Positions 37,416 through 47,200 of a stretch of 64,000 nucleotides of DNA are shown here, in pieces; within the stretch, counting starts at the first letter, position 1, and the number at the start of each line of letters is the position of its first letter. The stretch is from Sphingobacteriaceae bacterium GW460-11-11-14-LB5 (GTDB lineage Bacteria > Bacteroidota > Bacteroidia > Sphingobacteriales > Sphingobacteriaceae), in assembly GCA_002151545.1 (NCBI GenBank), contig CP021237.1:62001-126000 (forward strand), written 5' to 3'. Both the position numbers and the translations under genes were made by a program. The notes under the pieces were generated by a model, which saw nothing but the letters and a program-made list of their open reading frames with translations, ran no database searches and was not told the DNA's origin.

Positions 37416-38477
37416 ATGCAGAAAATAACCTCAATAATAGCCTTAGCCATCACAATGGCGGGCTTAGATAATGCAGAAGCACAAAGTAATACAAGAGCAG
37501 CTGCTCAAAACCCTTATACGCTGGTTTATGAGGGAGCCATTAGCAAGAATGAAGTTGGAAAAGTAAACATTCATCCCGTTACCTATAAACTAGATGGGAT
37601 TGATATTGCTGCCAATATTTATACACCTGCCGGGTATGATTCATCAAAGAAATATCCTGCTGTAGTGGTGGCCCACCCCAATGGAGGGGTTAAAGAGCAA
37701 ACAGCCGGATTGTACGCGCAACGTTTGGCCGAAGAAGGTTACATTACCATTGTTGCCGATGCGGCCTATCAGGGTGCCAGTGGCGGACAGCCGCGCCATG
37801 TAGATAAACCTACAAACCGCATCGAAGATATTCATGGTATGGCCGATTTTATTAGTCATTATGCAGGGGTAGATGTAAATCGACTGGGTGTTTTAGGTAT
37901 TTGTGGTGGTGGCGGTTATACTTTAAAGGCCGCTCAATCCGACAAACGTTTTAAAGCTGTTGCAACCTTAAGCATGTTTAACTCTGGCGAGGTAAGGCGC
38001 AATGGCTTTATGAACACACAGCTAGCAACCATACAGGAACGTTTAAAGCAGGCTACCAATGCACGCGCGCAGGAAGCTGCAGGTGGAGATGTGATTTATG
38101 CAAGCCTGGCCAATCCAACAGATGAGGAAATTGCCAAAATCCCAACTGATTTATACCGTGAAGGATATGTATATTATTACAGAACACATGCACATCCCAA
38201 CTCGACCTTTAAATATACCATGAGTAGCCTGCTCGACCTGATGACTTTTGATGCCAGCAGCAACATGGACTTAATCGATCAGCCTTTATTAATGATTGCT
38301 GGTAGCAAAGCCGATACTTATTATATGACAGCAGAAGCCTTTAAAAAAGCAACCAACGCCAAAAAGAAAGAACTATTTCTAATTGATGGCGCCACTCATA
38401 TCCAAACCTATTGGAAACCGGAGTATGTATCGCAGGCGGTGAAGAAATTAACAGGTTTTTATCAAGCGAACTTATAA
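37416..38477 (+). CDS. exported alpha/beta hydrolase with Cys nucleophile (dienelactone-hydrolase-like)
   Basis: A 353-aa exported protein. The nucleophile elbow is G-I-C-G-G, with Cys163 in place of the usual Ser, as in dienelactone hydrolases. An A-H-P-N-G-G oxyanion block lies before it. Candidate Asp and His occur late (GSKADTYY and DGATHIQTY). Cys elbows are typical of enzymes acting on enol-lactones or similar. The following cupin gene starts 2 bases after its stop. Confidence 0.85.
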   Translation: MQKITSIIALAITMAGLDNAEAQSNTRAAAQNPYTLVYEGAISKNEVGKVNIHPVTYKLDGIDIAANIYTPAGYDSSKKYPAVVVAHPNGGVKEQTAGLYAQRLAEEGYITIVADAAYQGASGGQPRHVDKPTNRIEDIHGMADFISHYAGVDVNRLGVLGICGGGGYTLKAAQSDKRFKAVATLSMFNSGEVRRNGFMNTQLATIQERLKQATNARAQEAAGGDVIYASLANPTDEEIAKIPTDLYREGYVYYYRTHAHPNSTFKYTMSSLLDLMTFDASSNMDLIDQPLLMIAGSKADTYYMTAEAFKKATNAKKKELFLIDGATHIQTYWKPEYVSQAVKKLTGFYQANL

Positions 38478-38479
38478 TC

Positions 38480-38956
38480 ATGAAAGATAATCTTAAATAT
38501 TTCCTTCCCGCTATGCTGGCTTTGTTTACCGCCTGTGTAAGCAATCAAAAGGCAACAACAAAAACGGATTTGGTTTTTCCTAAAGGTGAAAAAGTTACGA
38601 ACAATAATTTTACCGGAACCGTTTATCTGCACCCCATGGTTGAAGGCGACAGCATAAATCCGAACAGTATTGGTAATGTTACATTTGAACCTGGCGCCAG
38701 AAGCAAATGGCACCTGCATCCGGCTGGACAAATTTTATTAGCCACTGGCGGTGTAGGCTATTACCAGGAAAAAGGCCAGCCAAAGGTTACACTCCGCAAG
38801 GGCGATGTAATAAAATGTCCACCAAATGTGGCGCATTGGCATGGGGCAAGTGCCGACAGTGCTTTTGTTCAGGTTGCCATTACAGGACGCGAAAAAGGAC
38901 CAACCGTTTGGCTGGAGGTGGTGAGCGATAGCGTTTACCTCGCTAAGGGAAAGTAA
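38480..38956 (+). CDS. cupin lipoprotein
   Basis: The ATG at 38480 starts a lipoprotein signal (A-L-F-T-A-C, Cys17). The cupin core follows: motif 1 has W-H-x-H-P-A-G-Q, motif 2 has CPPNVAHWHGASAD. It resembles cupins annotated as tetronate-biosynthesis or hydroxynitrile-lyase-like proteins that neighbour CMD genes. The open frame back to 38411 overlaps the preceding hydrolase and is not used. Confidence 0.88.
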   Translation: MKDNLKYFLPAMLALFTACVSNQKATTKTDLVFPKGEKVTNNNFTGTVYLHPMVEGDSINPNSIGNVTFEPGARSKWHLHPAGQILLATGGVGYYQEKGQPKVTLRKGDVIKCPPNVAHWHGASADSAFVQVAITGREKGPTVWLEVVSDSVYLAKGK

Positions 38957-39039
38957 TGAAGAGTTAAAGCTGAATGAGTGCCAAGTACATTGCTACAAAT
39001 TTTAACTATATTTAGATATAACAACTAACAGCACAAAAG

Positions 39040-39687
39040 ATGAATACCCAGCATATTAACAAAGGGAAACAGCGGGGAGCCCTTAGGGCCTTCCTGGTTA
39101 TGGGAATCTTATCATCGTTGGTATGTATAATGGCTTCAGGTTTAGGACAGGGCAATAAACGCGCTGTGCCAAACCCATTGCAGGTGGTAAAGAAAGACAG
39201 TATTGCATCAGTTAAGGCTTTCGAAAAAGTATATGCTGTATTGATGAGTCCACGCTGCATGAACTGCCATCCCGCAGGCAACGTTCCGCTTCAGGGAGAT
39301 GACAGTCACCTGCATGCCATGTTACCCAAAAGAGGAAGCGATGGTAAAGGCGTTTATGCGATGAAATGCACAAACTGCCACCAGCCTACTAACACACCTG
39401 GGCTTCATACCCCTCCGGGCAATCCCAACTGGCATTTACCACCCGCAAATATGAAAATGGTTTTCCAGGGGAGATCGCCACGGCAATTGGCTAAACAGCT
39501 TACCGACCTGAAACAGAATGGAAATAAAGATATCAAAAAACTGATCGAGCATGCCGATGACGGTCTTGTGCTAGCTGGCTGGAATCCTGGCGAAGGGCGA
39601 AAATTACCACCATTAAGCCATGCCGAATTTAAAAAGGCCTGGATTACCTGGTTGATCACAGGCGCTTATGCACCTCCGGAAAAATAA
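39040..39687 (+). CDS. dihaem c-type cytochrome partner of the molybdenum hydroxylase
   Basis: A 215-aa exported protein with an N-terminal membrane or signal segment (about 17-35). Two haem c sites are visible: C-M-N-C-H (73-77) and C-T-N-C-H (110-114). It is the first gene of the operon with the molybdenum subunit and the [2Fe-2S] subunit, and it should carry electrons from the hydroxylase to the respiratory chain. Such proteins are sometimes annotated as an isoquinoline 1-oxidoreductase subunit. Confidence 0.88.
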   Translation: MNTQHINKGKQRGALRAFLVMGILSSLVCIMASGLGQGNKRAVPNPLQVVKKDSIASVKAFEKVYAVLMSPRCMNCHPAGNVPLQGDDSHLHAMLPKRGSDGKGVYAMKCTNCHQPTNTPGLHTPPGNPNWHLPPANMKMVFQGRSPRQLAKQLTDLKQNGNKDIKKLIEHADDGLVLAGWNPGEGRKLPPLSHAEFKKAWITWLITGAYAPPEK

Positions 39688-39716
39688 TCAAATGTTCATT
39701 TATCAATACACCCAAC

Positions 39717-41978
39717 ATGGAAAAGATTAAGACTGACAACAGCAGACGCGCCTTTCTTAAAACCTCTGCACTTGTGGGCGGAGGACTGATGATCCATTTT
39801 AGCGGGCTGGCCAAATTAGCTATGCCTACCAACAATGGAGAAATAGAAGCAGCTGTGCAGTGGAGTGAAATAAACGGTTATGTGAAGATCACGCCAGATA
39901 ATTTAGTCAAAATCATCTGCCCAAATCCAGAGTTCGGACAGAATGTAATGACCTCCCTTCCAATGATCGTAGCGGAAGAGCTGGAGGTAGAATGGAATAA
40001 AGTAGTGGTAGAAATGGGACCGCACGATAATGTGAAATTGGGTCCGCAATTTACCGGCGGAAGTAATTCGATGCGGATGTACTGGCGCCCCCTGCGCGAA
40101 GCCGGAGCAACAGCCCGCAATATGTTAATGCAGGCTGCGGAGCAGGAATGGGGTGTGCCTATAACAGAAATAACAACCAGGGCCGGAGTGCTTTATCACG
40201 AAAAAAGCGGTAAAAAAGGTAAATATGGCGACTTTGCTTCAAAGGCAGCCACTATTCCTGTCCCAAAAGGCGTTAAATTAAAGGAAGTAAAGAATTTTAA
40301 TGTTGTCAGAAATTCGCAGAAAAATGTAGAAGGTAGTAAGATTGTTAGTGGTAAGCCACTTTTTGGCCTTGATTACCAACATGAGGGAATGTTGATTGCG
40401 ATGATCCAGCATCCACCTGCTTTTGGTATGAAACTTAAATCTTTCGATGCCTCGCAGGCCTTAAAAATGCCCGGTATTAAAGATGTTTTCAGTTTAAAGC
40501 TATACGAAGATGGATTTGAACAGGGCGGATTCGATGTGCGCACTTTTAATGATTTGTTGGTGGTAGTAGGTAAAACGACCTGGGAGGTGATGAATGCCCG
40601 GAAAAAACTCCTCGTAGAGTGGATGCCTGCCGGTGATACCAAAGATACTATGGCAGGCAGGAACGGGGGCAGGCAAGTGATTGTCCCTGGAACAATCGAA
40701 AATACAACCGACCAATATGCAAAGATGTTGGAGAATGCAGCTAAACCTGCCCAGCAGTTAAGAAAAGACGGTGACCCAGAAACTGCTTTTAAAAATGCAG
40801 CACAGGTGATCGAGCGTACTTATACTGCGCCGTTTTTGGCCCATAACTGCATGGAACCCATGAATTTCTTTGCACATGTTACCGATGAAAAAGCATTGCT
40901 CGTGGGACCTTTGCAGGCTCCAGGATGGACAGAGCCTACACTCTCGAAAGTTTTAAAACTTCCTGCCGATAAGATCGAAATCCAGATGACCCGCATGGGT
41001 GGCGGTTTTGGCCGAAGGGCCTATGGGCACTACCTGGTAGAAGCAGCACTAATTTCCAGAAAAACAAAAGCACCTATAAAGCTGATCTACAGTCGCGAAG
41101 ACGATACTACCTATGGCATTTATCGTCCAATGTATACCGCTACCTATAGGGCTGCCTTAGATTCGAATAAAAACCTAACGGCCTTTCATGTTAAAGGGGG
41201 CGGTATTCCCGAACATGCCATCCACGCGAATAGGTTTCCGGCCGGGGCGGTAGATCATTATCTTGCCGAGGGCTGGCAAATTCCTTCTAATATTACAATA
41301 GGGGCATTCAGGGCACCGAGATCTAACTTTAATGCGGCAGCTGAACAATCTTTCCTTGATGAACTGGCCGAAGCCATGGGCAAAGATCCGATTGATTTTC
41401 GTTTGGAACTGTTAAAAAGAGCTAAAGAAAATCCGGTCGGTAAAAACAATGAGTACGATGCAGATCGTTATGCTGGTGTGCTGAAACTGATTAAAGAAAA
41501 ATCGGGATGGAATGGTGCCGACCATAAAAATTACAACCGCGGGGTTGCCGCATATTTCTGTCATAATTCTTATGCGGCGCATGTGGTAGATATGATCGTG
41601 AAAGACGGAGAACCTTATGTAGAAAGGGTATTCAGTGCTATCGATTGTGGTATTGTAATCAATCCTGATGCCGCTACCAACATGGTTCAGGGCGCAGTTG
41701 TTGATGGTATTGGAAACAGTTTGTATGGCGGTTTGACACATAAAAATGGTGTGGTAGAAGAAAACAACTTCCATAAATACCGGATCATCCGGATGCACGA
41801 AGCACCAAAAAAAATAGCAGTCTTTTTTGTGCAGAACGACATTGACCCAACAGGATTAGGTGAACCGCCTTTCCCGCCTGTATTTGGTGCCGTGGCAAAT
41901 GCTTTACATAAAGCCACCGGAAAGCGTTTTTATCAGCAGCCTTTTGCGATGCCGCAAACAAATGCAGGTAGTGTTTAA
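39717..41978 (+). CDS. molybdopterin-binding subunit of a xanthine-dehydrogenase-family hydroxylase (IorB-like)
   Basis: A 753-aa protein with a twin-arginine signal (NSRRAFLKTSALVGGG) and the molybdopterin-binding fold of isoquinoline 1-oxidoreductase beta subunits. Visible blocks are MGGGFGRR, GAFRAPRSNFN and the C-terminal GLGEPP, whose Glu716 corresponds to the family's catalytic base. Molybdenum hydroxylases insert oxygen from water into N-heterocycles or aldehydes. The substrate is unknown. Periplasmic location follows from the Tat signal. Confidence 0.93.
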   Translation: MEKIKTDNSRRAFLKTSALVGGGLMIHFSGLAKLAMPTNNGEIEAAVQWSEINGYVKITPDNLVKIICPNPEFGQNVMTSLPMIVAEELEVEWNKVVVEMGPHDNVKLGPQFTGGSNSMRMYWRPLREAGATARNMLMQAAEQEWGVPITEITTRAGVLYHEKSGKKGKYGDFASKAATIPVPKGVKLKEVKNFNVVRNSQKNVEGSKIVSGKPLFGLDYQHEGMLIAMIQHPPAFGMKLKSFDASQALKMPGIKDVFSLKLYEDGFEQGGFDVRTFNDLLVVVGKTTWEVMNARKKLLVEWMPAGDTKDTMAGRNGGRQVIVPGTIENTTDQYAKMLENAAKPAQQLRKDGDPETAFKNAAQVIERTYTAPFLAHNCMEPMNFFAHVTDEKALLVGPLQAPGWTEPTLSKVLKLPADKIEIQMTRMGGGFGRRAYGHYLVEAALISRKTKAPIKLIYSREDDTTYGIYRPMYTATYRAALDSNKNLTAFHVKGGGIPEHAIHANRFPAGAVDHYLAEGWQIPSNITIGAFRAPRSNFNAAAEQSFLDELAEAMGKDPIDFRLELLKRAKENPVGKNNEYDADRYAGVLKLIKEKSGWNGADHKNYNRGVAAYFCHNSYAAHVVDMIVKDGEPYVERVFSAIDCGIVINPDAATNMVQGAVVDGIGNSLYGGLTHKNGVVEENNFHKYRIIRMHEAPKKIAVFFVQNDIDPTGLGEPPFPPVFGAVANALHKATGKRFYQQPFAMPQTNAGSV

Positions 41979-42008
41979 TCCATTTCTATTATCATTAATG
42001 TTTTTAAT

Positions 42009-42470
42009 ATGATCACGCTAAATATCAATAAGAAAAACTATAAGGTTGATGCAGACCCCAATACACCTTTGTTATGGGTGCTCCGCGATATCATTGGTTT
42101 AGTGGGAACCAAATATGGCTGCGGGGTGGCACAATGCGGCGCCTGTACGGTACATCTCGATGGTGAAGCTGTGCGTTCGTGCGTAACCAAAATAAGCAGG
42201 GCCCAGGGTAAAAAAGTGGTAACCATAGAGGGCTTGTCCGAATCGAATAACCATCCCCTGCAAAAAGCATGGCTCGAACTGGACGTATCGCAATGCGGTT
42301 ATTGCCAGGCCGGACAAATTATGTCGGCTGCGGTGCTGCTCAAAGAAAATAAAAACCCTACTGATGAGGATATTAATGATGCCATGGCCGGTAATATTTG
42401 TCGCTGTGGCACCTATTTGCGCATTAGGGAAGCCATTCAGCTGGCAGCTAAAGAACAGCAAAAAGTATAA
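42009..42470 (+). CDS. [2Fe-2S] subunit of the molybdenum hydroxylase (IorA-like)
   Basis: A 153-aa protein with all eight cluster cysteines: Cys38, 43, 46 and 58 for the plant-ferredoxin-type cluster, and Cys96, 99, 131 and 133 (C-G-Y-C and C-R-C-G) for the helical-domain cluster. It has no signal peptide, so it is presumably carried to the periplasm bound to the Tat-exported large subunit. It is the last gene of the three-gene hydroxylase operon. Confidence 0.95.
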   Translation: MITLNINKKNYKVDADPNTPLLWVLRDIIGLVGTKYGCGVAQCGACTVHLDGEAVRSCVTKISRAQGKKVVTIEGLSESNNHPLQKAWLELDVSQCGYCQAGQIMSAAVLLKENKNPTDEDINDAMAGNICRCGTYLRIREAIQLAAKEQQKV

Positions 42471-42552
42471 ATGCCCTGTAAGCAACTTCAATGCATGGCG
42501 GCCTGTATGCGCACTGGAGGTTTGACCAAACCAGATGAGGTCTAGTCCAGAT

Positions 42553-43668
42553 TTAGGCCAGCTTTTTCTGCAACCATTTGCGTACAGGCTCATCATACCA
42601 TTTCAACACAGCATAGGCCAAAACAATACTGCCTGTTAAAATGAGCAGGGCATAAGGCCAGGCCTGCACGATTGTTGTGCCTTTATGATTGCTGATCCAG
42701 GCCACGTAAAAATAAACCAGTGGATAATGTACCAGGTATAAAGGATAGGATATATCCCCTAAAAATTTGCATAGCCTGTGCTCTCTTTGTGTATGCAGCA
42801 CACCGCTGGCGCCCAGGTATACGATAAGCGGGAAAACAATGATGATACAAACGGATTCATAAATTCCGTTCATCCACAGGTGTTCCGCACCGCCAATCCG
42901 CGGCATATATAATACCATAGCGATTAAAAGGCTGCACCATAAAAAGGCATTTTTAATCCGGGTTGGTTTTGCGATACGCGAGAGTAACAGACCGGCAAAA
43001 AAGGGATACAGGGTGCGGGTAAAACCAATGCGTACCTGTTCAATATTCAGTGTCCAACCCCCGCTTACATCGCCGTTTGTAATGGCCAGCTGTGCCAATG
43101 CGATGGCAGCGATAACAACCAAAATACTTAAAGCCCTTTTAGAAAACTTCCTGATCCACACCGCATAAAGGATGTTGGCTATGTATTCAAAAAACAACGA
43201 CCAGCCCACGCTATTCATGGGATGCATCTCCTGCCAGCCACGTATATCAAGCGATAAGGGTATAGGCAGAATCGTATAACCAATCAGCAGCACCAGCAGC
43301 ATCTTCCAAAGCGGAATGGTATGAATCAATGGCCATATGGTAGAATCTGTAAAATAAAATCCGATAGCACCCAGTGTCATCCCCAAAATTACCATGGGTT
43401 GAAGACGGATGATGCGGCGTTTAAAAAAATTGCCAGCCGTCATTTTAGTCCACCGGTCGTCGTAAGCGTAGCCCATTACAAAGCCTGATAATAAAAAGAA
43501 AAAATCTACAGCCAGGTAACCGTGGTTAACCAAAATATCCAGGTGCCCGGTTCCTAAAGGCTCGGTGAGGTGAAAGGTAACAACGATGATAGCCGCGATA
43601 CCGCGAAGACCGTCTAATATGGTATAGTGTGGCTTGGTGGCCAGCGCATTATTCAGGTTAGTTATCAT
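42553..43668 (-). CDS. acyltransferase family 3 membrane protein
   Basis: A polytopic protein (about 371 aa from the Met at 43668) with about ten membrane helices. The family's early Arg and His motifs are present: L-D-G-L-R-G-I and V-T-F-H-L. This family O-acylates surface sugars or lipids from the cytoplasmic side. The acceptor is unknown. The frame is open to 43710, but the 43668 start is the better fit to the family. It is a single gene, convergent with the hydroxylase operon. Confidence 0.9.
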   Translation of the reverse strand: MITNLNNALATKPHYTILDGLRGIAAIIVVTFHLTEPLGTGHLDILVNHGYLAVDFFFLLSGFVMGYAYDDRWTKMTAGNFFKRRIIRLQPMVILGMTLGAIGFYFTDSTIWPLIHTIPLWKMLLVLLIGYTILPIPLSLDIRGWQEMHPMNSVGWSLFFEYIANILYAVWIRKFSKRALSILVVIAAIALAQLAITNGDVSGGWTLNIEQVRIGFTRTLYPFFAGLLLSRIAKPTRIKNAFLWCSLLIAMVLYMPRIGGAEHLWMNGIYESVCIIIVFPLIVYLGASGVLHTQREHRLCKFLGDISYPLYLVHYPLVYFYVAWISNHKGTTIVQAWPYALLILTGSIVLAYAVLKWYDEPVRKWLQKKLA

Positions 43669-43847
43669 GTAATAGCAGGTAAAATTGCAATGGGTAAAAA
43701 TAACCAACATTCTTTACCTGATAACTTTGCATCCACAATAATACGTAACGTATTGAGGCTTGTTGAAAAGATAATAGTTTTTTGCCGATCAAAACAGAAC
43801 ACGATTTAAAATAAAAACGGGCTTTATGAATTAAAAACTTTAATCAT

Positions 43848-43855
43848 TACATTTG
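43848..43855 (+). promoter_or_regulatory. candidate -7 box of the metal efflux operon
   Basis: TACATTTG matches TAnnTTTG. An imperfect -33 (TTTA, 43823-43826) lies 21 bases upstream. It overlaps the first in-frame TTG of the following ORF, so that codon cannot be the start if the promoter is used. Confidence 0.45.
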
Positions 43856-43861
43856 CCCTTA

Positions 43862-44179
43862 GTGAAAAACCTGGTATTCCTTTTTTCTCTTTATCTGATC
43901 CTTCTGGGCCTCATGCCCTGCCAGGACAAGGAGGATATGGTTTCCAAATCACACACCGAAAGCACTGTGCACAGCGATCATGCAAAAGCTGAACATACGC
44001 ACGGAGAATCCTGTCCGCCATTCTGCAGCTGTGCCTGCTGTTCTGTTGGTCAGCACTTCCCATCCGAAAAGTTAACAGACCTGATTGTTCCGGTATTCCG
44101 GAAACCCTACCCGGTTTTCCAGTGCTCGGCATTAAAGAAACAACCACTCGATATCTGGCAACCGCCTAAAATCGTTTAA
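43862..44179 (+). CDS. DUF6660-like Cys/His-rich exported protein
   Basis: A small protein of about 105 aa with a hydrophobic N-terminal signal (LVFLFSLYLILLGLMPC). A metal-ligand-rich segment follows, with HSDHAKAEHTHGESCPP and F-C-S-C-A-C-C-S. Bacteroidota genes of this kind often precede CusA operons. It probably binds or senses metal ions in the envelope. The GTG at 43862 is taken as start; the TTG at 43853 lies within a -7 box. The transport gene follows after 103 bases. Confidence 0.7.
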   Translation: MKNLVFLFSLYLILLGLMPCQDKEDMVSKSHTESTVHSDHAKAEHTHGESCPPFCSCACCSVGQHFPSEKLTDLIVPVFRKPYPVFQCSALKKQPLDIWQPPKIV

Positions 44180-44282
44180 TCAATTTTTTGAGCTCATGGC
44201 ACTGTCCATGAAAAGCATGCACATGTTGCACCACACGGTGCAATGTTATCCCGCTATTTATTGATTTTTGATTTAAACAACA

Positions 44283-47200
44283 ATGCTGAACAGAATAATA
44301 CAATTCTCCATCAGGCAGAAACTGCTGGTGGGAATTATGATGCTGGCGCTGATTGCCTGGGGAATCTATTCTCTGCGGCAATTGCCCATAGATGCGCTTC
44401 CCGATATTACCAATAACCAGGTCCAGATCATTACTTCCTCGCCAAGCAACGGCGCAGAGGATATTGAGCGCTTTGTAACCTATCCGGTAGAACAAACCAT
44501 GGCCACCATTCCCGGAATAGAAGAAATCCGTTCCTTTAGCAGGTTCGGACTTTCTGTTGTAACGGTGGTATTTAAGGAAGATGTAGAGATTTACTGGGCG
44601 CGCCAACAGGTAAGTGAAAGACTTGCCGAAGTAGAAAGGGCCATTCCGAAAGGCATCGGTACGCCCGAAGTTGCGCCATTAACCACCGGGCTGGGGGAGA
44701 TTTACCAGTACGTCATCCATCCCAAAAAAGGATATGAAAAGAAATATGATGCCACCGAACTCCGCACCATTCAGGACTGGATTGTTCGCCGCCAGCTGCT
44801 GGGTGTAGAGGGCATTGCAGATGTCAGCAGTTTTGGGGGATACCTCAAGCAGTATGAGATTGCCCTCAATCCCGACAAACTCAGGAGCATGGACATATCC
44901 ATCAGCGATATTTTTAAGGCGCTTGAAAAAAACAACCAGAATACCGGCGGATCTTACATTGATAAGAAACCCAATGCCTATTTTATCCGAAGCGAGGGAC
45001 TTATCAAAAGTATAGCGGATATTGAGAACATTGTGGTGCGGACCAATGAGAACAGCATCCCAGTGCTGATCCGAAATGTAGCTGAGGTGAGGATTGGTGC
45101 GGCCACCCGTTATGGTGCCATGACCAGAAATGATCAGGGCGAAGTAGTAGGGGCAGTAGTGATGATGCTTAAAGGTGCCAATTCTTCCAAGGTTATTGCC
45201 AACGTAAAAACCCGGATGGATCAGATCGCAAAGAACCTTCCCGAAGGAGTTGTTATCGAGCCATTCCTCGATCGTACCAAACTGGTAAACAGTGCTATTG
45301 GTACAGTGACCAAAAACCTGGCAGAAGGTGCCTTAATTGTGATCTTTGTGCTGGTACTGCTTTTGGGAAATTTCCGTGCCGGACTCATCGTAGCCTCGGT
45401 TATTCCACTTGCCATGCTGTTTGCGGTATGCCTGATGAACCTTTTTGGCGTCAGTGGAAACCTGATGAGCCTGGGTGCCATTGATTTCGGCCTGATTGTA
45501 GATGGTGCGGTAATCATAGTAGAAGCTTCCCTTCACCACCTGGGGATCCGAAAGAACAAAAACAGGTTAAGCCAGCAGGAGATGGATACAGAGATTTTTG
45601 AATCTGCATCCAAGATCCGTAACAGCGCCGCTTTCGGCGAGATTATTATCCTCATCGTGTACCTGCCGATTCTGGCACTGGTGGGTATAGAAGGCAAAAT
45701 GTTCAGGCCTATGGCCCAAACCGTGGCTTTTGCAATCCTGGGTGCCTTCATCTTATCCTTAACTTATGTACCAATGATGAGTGCGCTGTTCCTGAACAAA
45801 ACCATCAGCACCAAAAGAAATATCTCAGACAAAATCATGTCCTTTTTTCAAAGGGTGTATACGCCAATGCTCAATTTTGCGCTTCGGGTGCGGGTGGCCG
45901 TGGTGGGCATTGCAATCGGGTTATTTGTCATTTGTCTTATTATTTTCAATTACCTGGGCGCAGAATTTATTCCCACATTAGAGGAAGGCGATTTTGCCGT
46001 AGAAACCAGGGTGCTTACCGGAAGCAGTCTTTCTCAAACCATCGAAGCATCTACACGGGCAGCAAAGGTATTAAAGGCCAATTTTCCTGAGGTAAAAGAA
46101 GTAATCGGAAAGATCGGCTCCAGCGAGATTCCCACCGACCCCATGCCGGTAGAAGCCTGTGATCTGATCATCATCTTAAAGGATAAGGGCGACTGGACAA
46201 ATGCTTCGACCAGGGATGAACTTGCCGAAAAAATGCAGGCCAAACTGGAACAGTATATTCCGGGGGTTACTTTTGGGTTCCAGCAGCCCATACAGATGCG
46301 CTTTAATGAACTCATGACCGGTGCAAGGCAGGATGTGGTGATCAAGGTTTATGGCGAAGATTTTTCGAAGCTGAGTGGCTACGCATCAAAAATCGGCGCT
46401 ATCGCCGGAAAAATCGAAGGCGCTGAGGATGTGTATGTTGAACAGGCCTCCGGGCTGCCTCAGGTGATCATTAAATTTCACCGCGAAAAAATTGCGCAGT
46501 TCGGATTGAATATTGAGGATGTGAATACCGCTATCCGCTCGGGTTTTGCCGGAGAGGTTGCAGGTCTTGTATTTGAGGGTGAAAAGCGATTCGATATGGT
46601 TGTCCGCCTGGAAAAAGAAAACAGGCAGTCACTGGAAGATGTGAAAAACCTCTTCGTAACCGCACCCAATGGCAACCAGATCCCGCTTGAACAGCTGGCG
46701 GATATCGAGTACAAAGAAGGGCCAAACCAGATCCAACGCGATGATGCAAAGCGGCGGATTACCGTTGGTTTTAATGTGAGGGGAAGAGATGTGGAAAGTA
46801 TCGTCAAGGAAATCCAGCAGAAGATTGATGCGGAGGTTAAGTTTTCGCCAGGCTATTACCCAACTTTTGGCGGTACTTTTGAGAACCTGCAGGCCGCCAC
46901 TAAAAGATTGGGGATTGCCGTTCCACTGGCACTACTGCTCATTTTACTGTTGCTCTATCTTACTTTTTCATCCATTAAACATGCGCTTTTAATTTTTACG
47001 GCAATTCCACTGTCGGCTATTGGTGGCGTATTCGCGCTATGGGCACGGGCTATGCCATTTAGTATTTCTGCGGGCATCGGCTTTATCGCACTTTTTGGTG
47101 TGGCGGTACTAAATGGTATCGTGCTGATCAGTGAATTTAACAGGTTAAAAAAAGAAGGAATGAAAGATATGCTCGAAATTATTAAAACAGGAACTTCGGT

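Noticed and set aside
39717..41978. Xanthine dehydrogenase for purine breakdown
   Set aside because: The Tat signal, cytochrome partner and IorB-type architecture, and the lack of purine genes nearby, argue for an isoquinoline-oxidoreductase-type periplasmic enzyme.
43627..43809. 60-codon ORF antisense to the acyltransferase start
   Set aside because: It overlaps the acyltransferase 5' end, and its residues are not gene-like.
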